DNA of 44,658 bases. Origin: Cupriavidus sp. IDO (GTDB lineage: Bacteria > Pseudomonadota > Gammaproteobacteria > Burkholderiales > Burkholderiaceae). This document shows positions 43,690-44,658 of the stretch, piece by piece; position 1 is the stretch's first letter, and the number at the start of each line of letters is the position of its first letter. The notes under the pieces are model-generated. The model had not been told where the DNA came from and did no database searches. It saw only the letters and a program-made list of their open reading frames with translations. The stretch is taken from positions 1 to 44,658 of the forward strand of contig NZ_JWMA01000177.1 in assembly GCF_000812465.1 (NCBI RefSeq), given 5' to 3'. The translations under genes and the position numbers were made by a program.

Positions 43690-44367
43690 AACGGAAGTTG
43701 GCGTGGCGAACAGCTTGGGTTCCTTGCCGAGCGGAAACCCGATCACGTAGAGGACGTTAGCTGGCATTGGCCTGTCCGGATCCGAGCCCCCCTTCAGCAG
43801 CACGTTGCGCTCGGCATAGCGTAGCGAAACGCCAAGGGTCTTGAGCACATCGATGTTGGCTTGCATCGTGTCAGCCGCCTCGCGCTTCTGCGCTTCGGTG
43901 TAGGCGTTCAGGCCATCCCGGTAGTCGCGGAAATATTCCATCAGCGCGGCGAAGCATTTATCCGCTTCGCGGCCCATCTCGAAGGCCAGCTGCGACATGT
44001 CCATCGTGCTGGTCTGCGCCAGCTCGGCCAACTGCTTACCCGTAGTCAGCGGAATCGCCGCGAAGGTGGCGTGTTCGAGGTCGAACTGTTCCTGCGCAGC
44101 CTTGAGTTCGTCTTCCGGTGGAATCGCGAATGGCTTGTTGAGCGCGTCGATGTCCAGGAAATCGAACGCGCTGGCCAGCGCCCGGCAGGTGTCGGGGTCG
44201 GCCGGCCAGCCTAGCTCGACGCGCTGAACGGTTCGCACGTTGAGCCCGGCGATCACGGCCAACTGCTCCTGAGTCCATTGCCGGGCGTCGCGGAACACCT
44301 TGATGCAGACAGCCAGCTCGGCGGGGGTCAGCAGGCGTACTGGTGGCGTGTTTTCCGTCGCATTCAT
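43675..44367 (-). CDS. XRE-family helix-turn-helix regulator
   Basis: A 230-residue protein. Cro/C1-type HTH at about residues 20-65 (CIKVFRDARQWTQEQLAVIA, then GLNVRTVQRVELG). After it comes a long helical domain (AEMGREADKCFAALMEYFRD-like segment, with TYTEAQKREAADTMQANI-like helix) and a short hydrophobic C terminus, VLYVIGFPLGKEPKLFATP. No known effector domain recognised. ATG 44367 follows GAAGGAACAACGC, a good ribosome site. It begins 15 bp after the MFS gene stop on the same strand, so it may be co-transcribed with that transporter. Confidence 0.85.
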   Translation of the reverse strand: MNATENTPPVRLLTPAELAVCIKVFRDARQWTQEQLAVIAGLNVRTVQRVELGWPADPDTCRALASAFDFLDIDALNKPFAIPPEDELKAAQEQFDLEHATFAAIPLTTGKQLAELAQTSTMDMSQLAFEMGREADKCFAALMEYFRDYRDGLNAYTEAQKREAADTMQANIDVLKTLGVSLRYAERNVLLKGGSDPDRPMPANVLYVIGFPLGKEPKLFATPTSVDIRL

Positions 44368-44382
44368 TGCGTTGTTCCTTCG

Positions 44383-44658
44383 TTATCGACCGACGTGGCC
44401 AGCCGTGCTGGCCACGTCATTGCGCATGGCATGCCCGCACCTGGCGAGCGGCCAGAACGCAAGCAAAAGCCCGACAGCGGCCAGCACTGCCACATAGTGA
44501 GCAGCCGCCATGGTGTCGTGCTGCAGCCACAGCGTGAGAATCATCGGCGTGAGGCCGCCGAAGACTGCGTAAGACATGTTGTAGGCAAACGAGAGACCGG
44601 TGAACCGCACCGGTGCCGGAAAGGCGCGCACGCCGGCAATCGGCACGGTGGCGATGGT
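44383..44658 (-). CDS. C-terminal end of an MFS transporter (MHS/ProP-like), partial
   Basis: The last ~91 residues of a membrane transporter; the gene continues beyond the window. The phrase FPAPVRFTGLSFAYNMSYAV then FGGLTPMILTLWL is characteristic of the metabolite:H+ symporter (MHS) branch of MFS transporters. A final transmembrane helix follows (YVAVLAAVGLLLAFWPL). The short soluble tail is encoded by a perfect hairpin sequence. Stop at 44383. Substrate cannot be told from the end alone. Confidence 0.85.
   Translation of the reverse strand, partial: TIATVPIAGVRAFPAPVRFTGLSFAYNMSYAVFGGLTPMILTLWLQHDTMAAAHYVAVLAAVGLLLAFWPLARCGHAMRNDVASTAGHVGR
44392..44418. promoter_or_regulatory. Perfect 12-bp hairpin at the MFS/XRE junction
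   Basis: GACGTGGCCAGC-CGT-GCTGGCCACGTC. It lies in the last codons of the MFS gene and ends 25 bp before the regulator start. No U run follows on the minus strand, so it is not a standard terminator; an mRNA stability or regulatory hairpin is more likely. Confidence 0.5.

Overview
The window reads as high-GC betaproteobacterial DNA, most likely Burkholderiales (Cupriavidus/Ralstonia/Burkholderia type). The evidence is gene content and codon use: a Tn4371-like integrative conjugative element (ICE) backbone, a GltIJKL-type transporter and a lysine catabolic cluster. No rRNA, tRNA or CRISPR was seen.

Left part (1-14.0 kb) looks like chromosomal genes, several of them decayed. It holds a frameshifted conserved gene, an exported cyanophycinase-like peptidase, a frameshifted DsbA/FrnE-type oxidoreductase and an intact YyaL-type thioredoxin-fold protein. 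A lysine module follows on the minus strand: an Lrp/AsnC regulator, a lysine 6-dehydrogenase-like enzyme, a P6C/aminoadipate-semialdehyde dehydrogenase and the wreck of a partner aminotransferase. Next come a complete polar amino acid ABC transporter and a truncated, frameshifted cystathionine lyase-like gene.

14.0-15.4 kb is scrambled: transposon-end-like repeats, an Ig-like domain remnant and the broken left edge of the ICE.

15.1-25.0 kb and 36.8-42.5 kb are the two halves of the ICE backbone, all on the minus strand: trbL(fused to an HD fragment)-J-E-D-C-B, a CopG-like gene, traG, eexN and lysR; then the relaxase remnant, traF, DUF2840, a ribbon-helix-helix gene, parA, repA with three iterons, alpA-like and DUF2285. 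The backbone looks unable to transfer itself. trbF, trbG and trbI are absent, trbL is cut, the relaxase has lost its catalytic N terminus, and ParA has an in-frame deletion of its Walker A' region.

25.5-36.7 kb is the cargo, on the plus strand and partly of lower GC, in the slot between lysR/traG and the relaxase where Tn4371-type elements carry accessory genes. It has (i) three paralogues of a small exported TcpQ-like protein (one dead) and four copies of a ~75-bp repeat around them; (ii) a macA-macB-nodT tripartite exporter; (iii) a compact four-gene unit of YdcF-like DUF218, PhyH-type oxygenase, a NUDIX-methyltransferase fusion and a PP2C-like phosphatase; and (iv) fragments of a metallophosphoesterase, a second ydcF and a dinucleotide-binding oxidoreductase, which show that a related module was duplicated and decayed. 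This cargo is the best candidate for an undescribed system.

The right end (42.5-44.7 kb) holds degenerate sequence, a 110-bp direct repeat, an XRE-type regulator and the 3' end of an MFS transporter that runs off the window.
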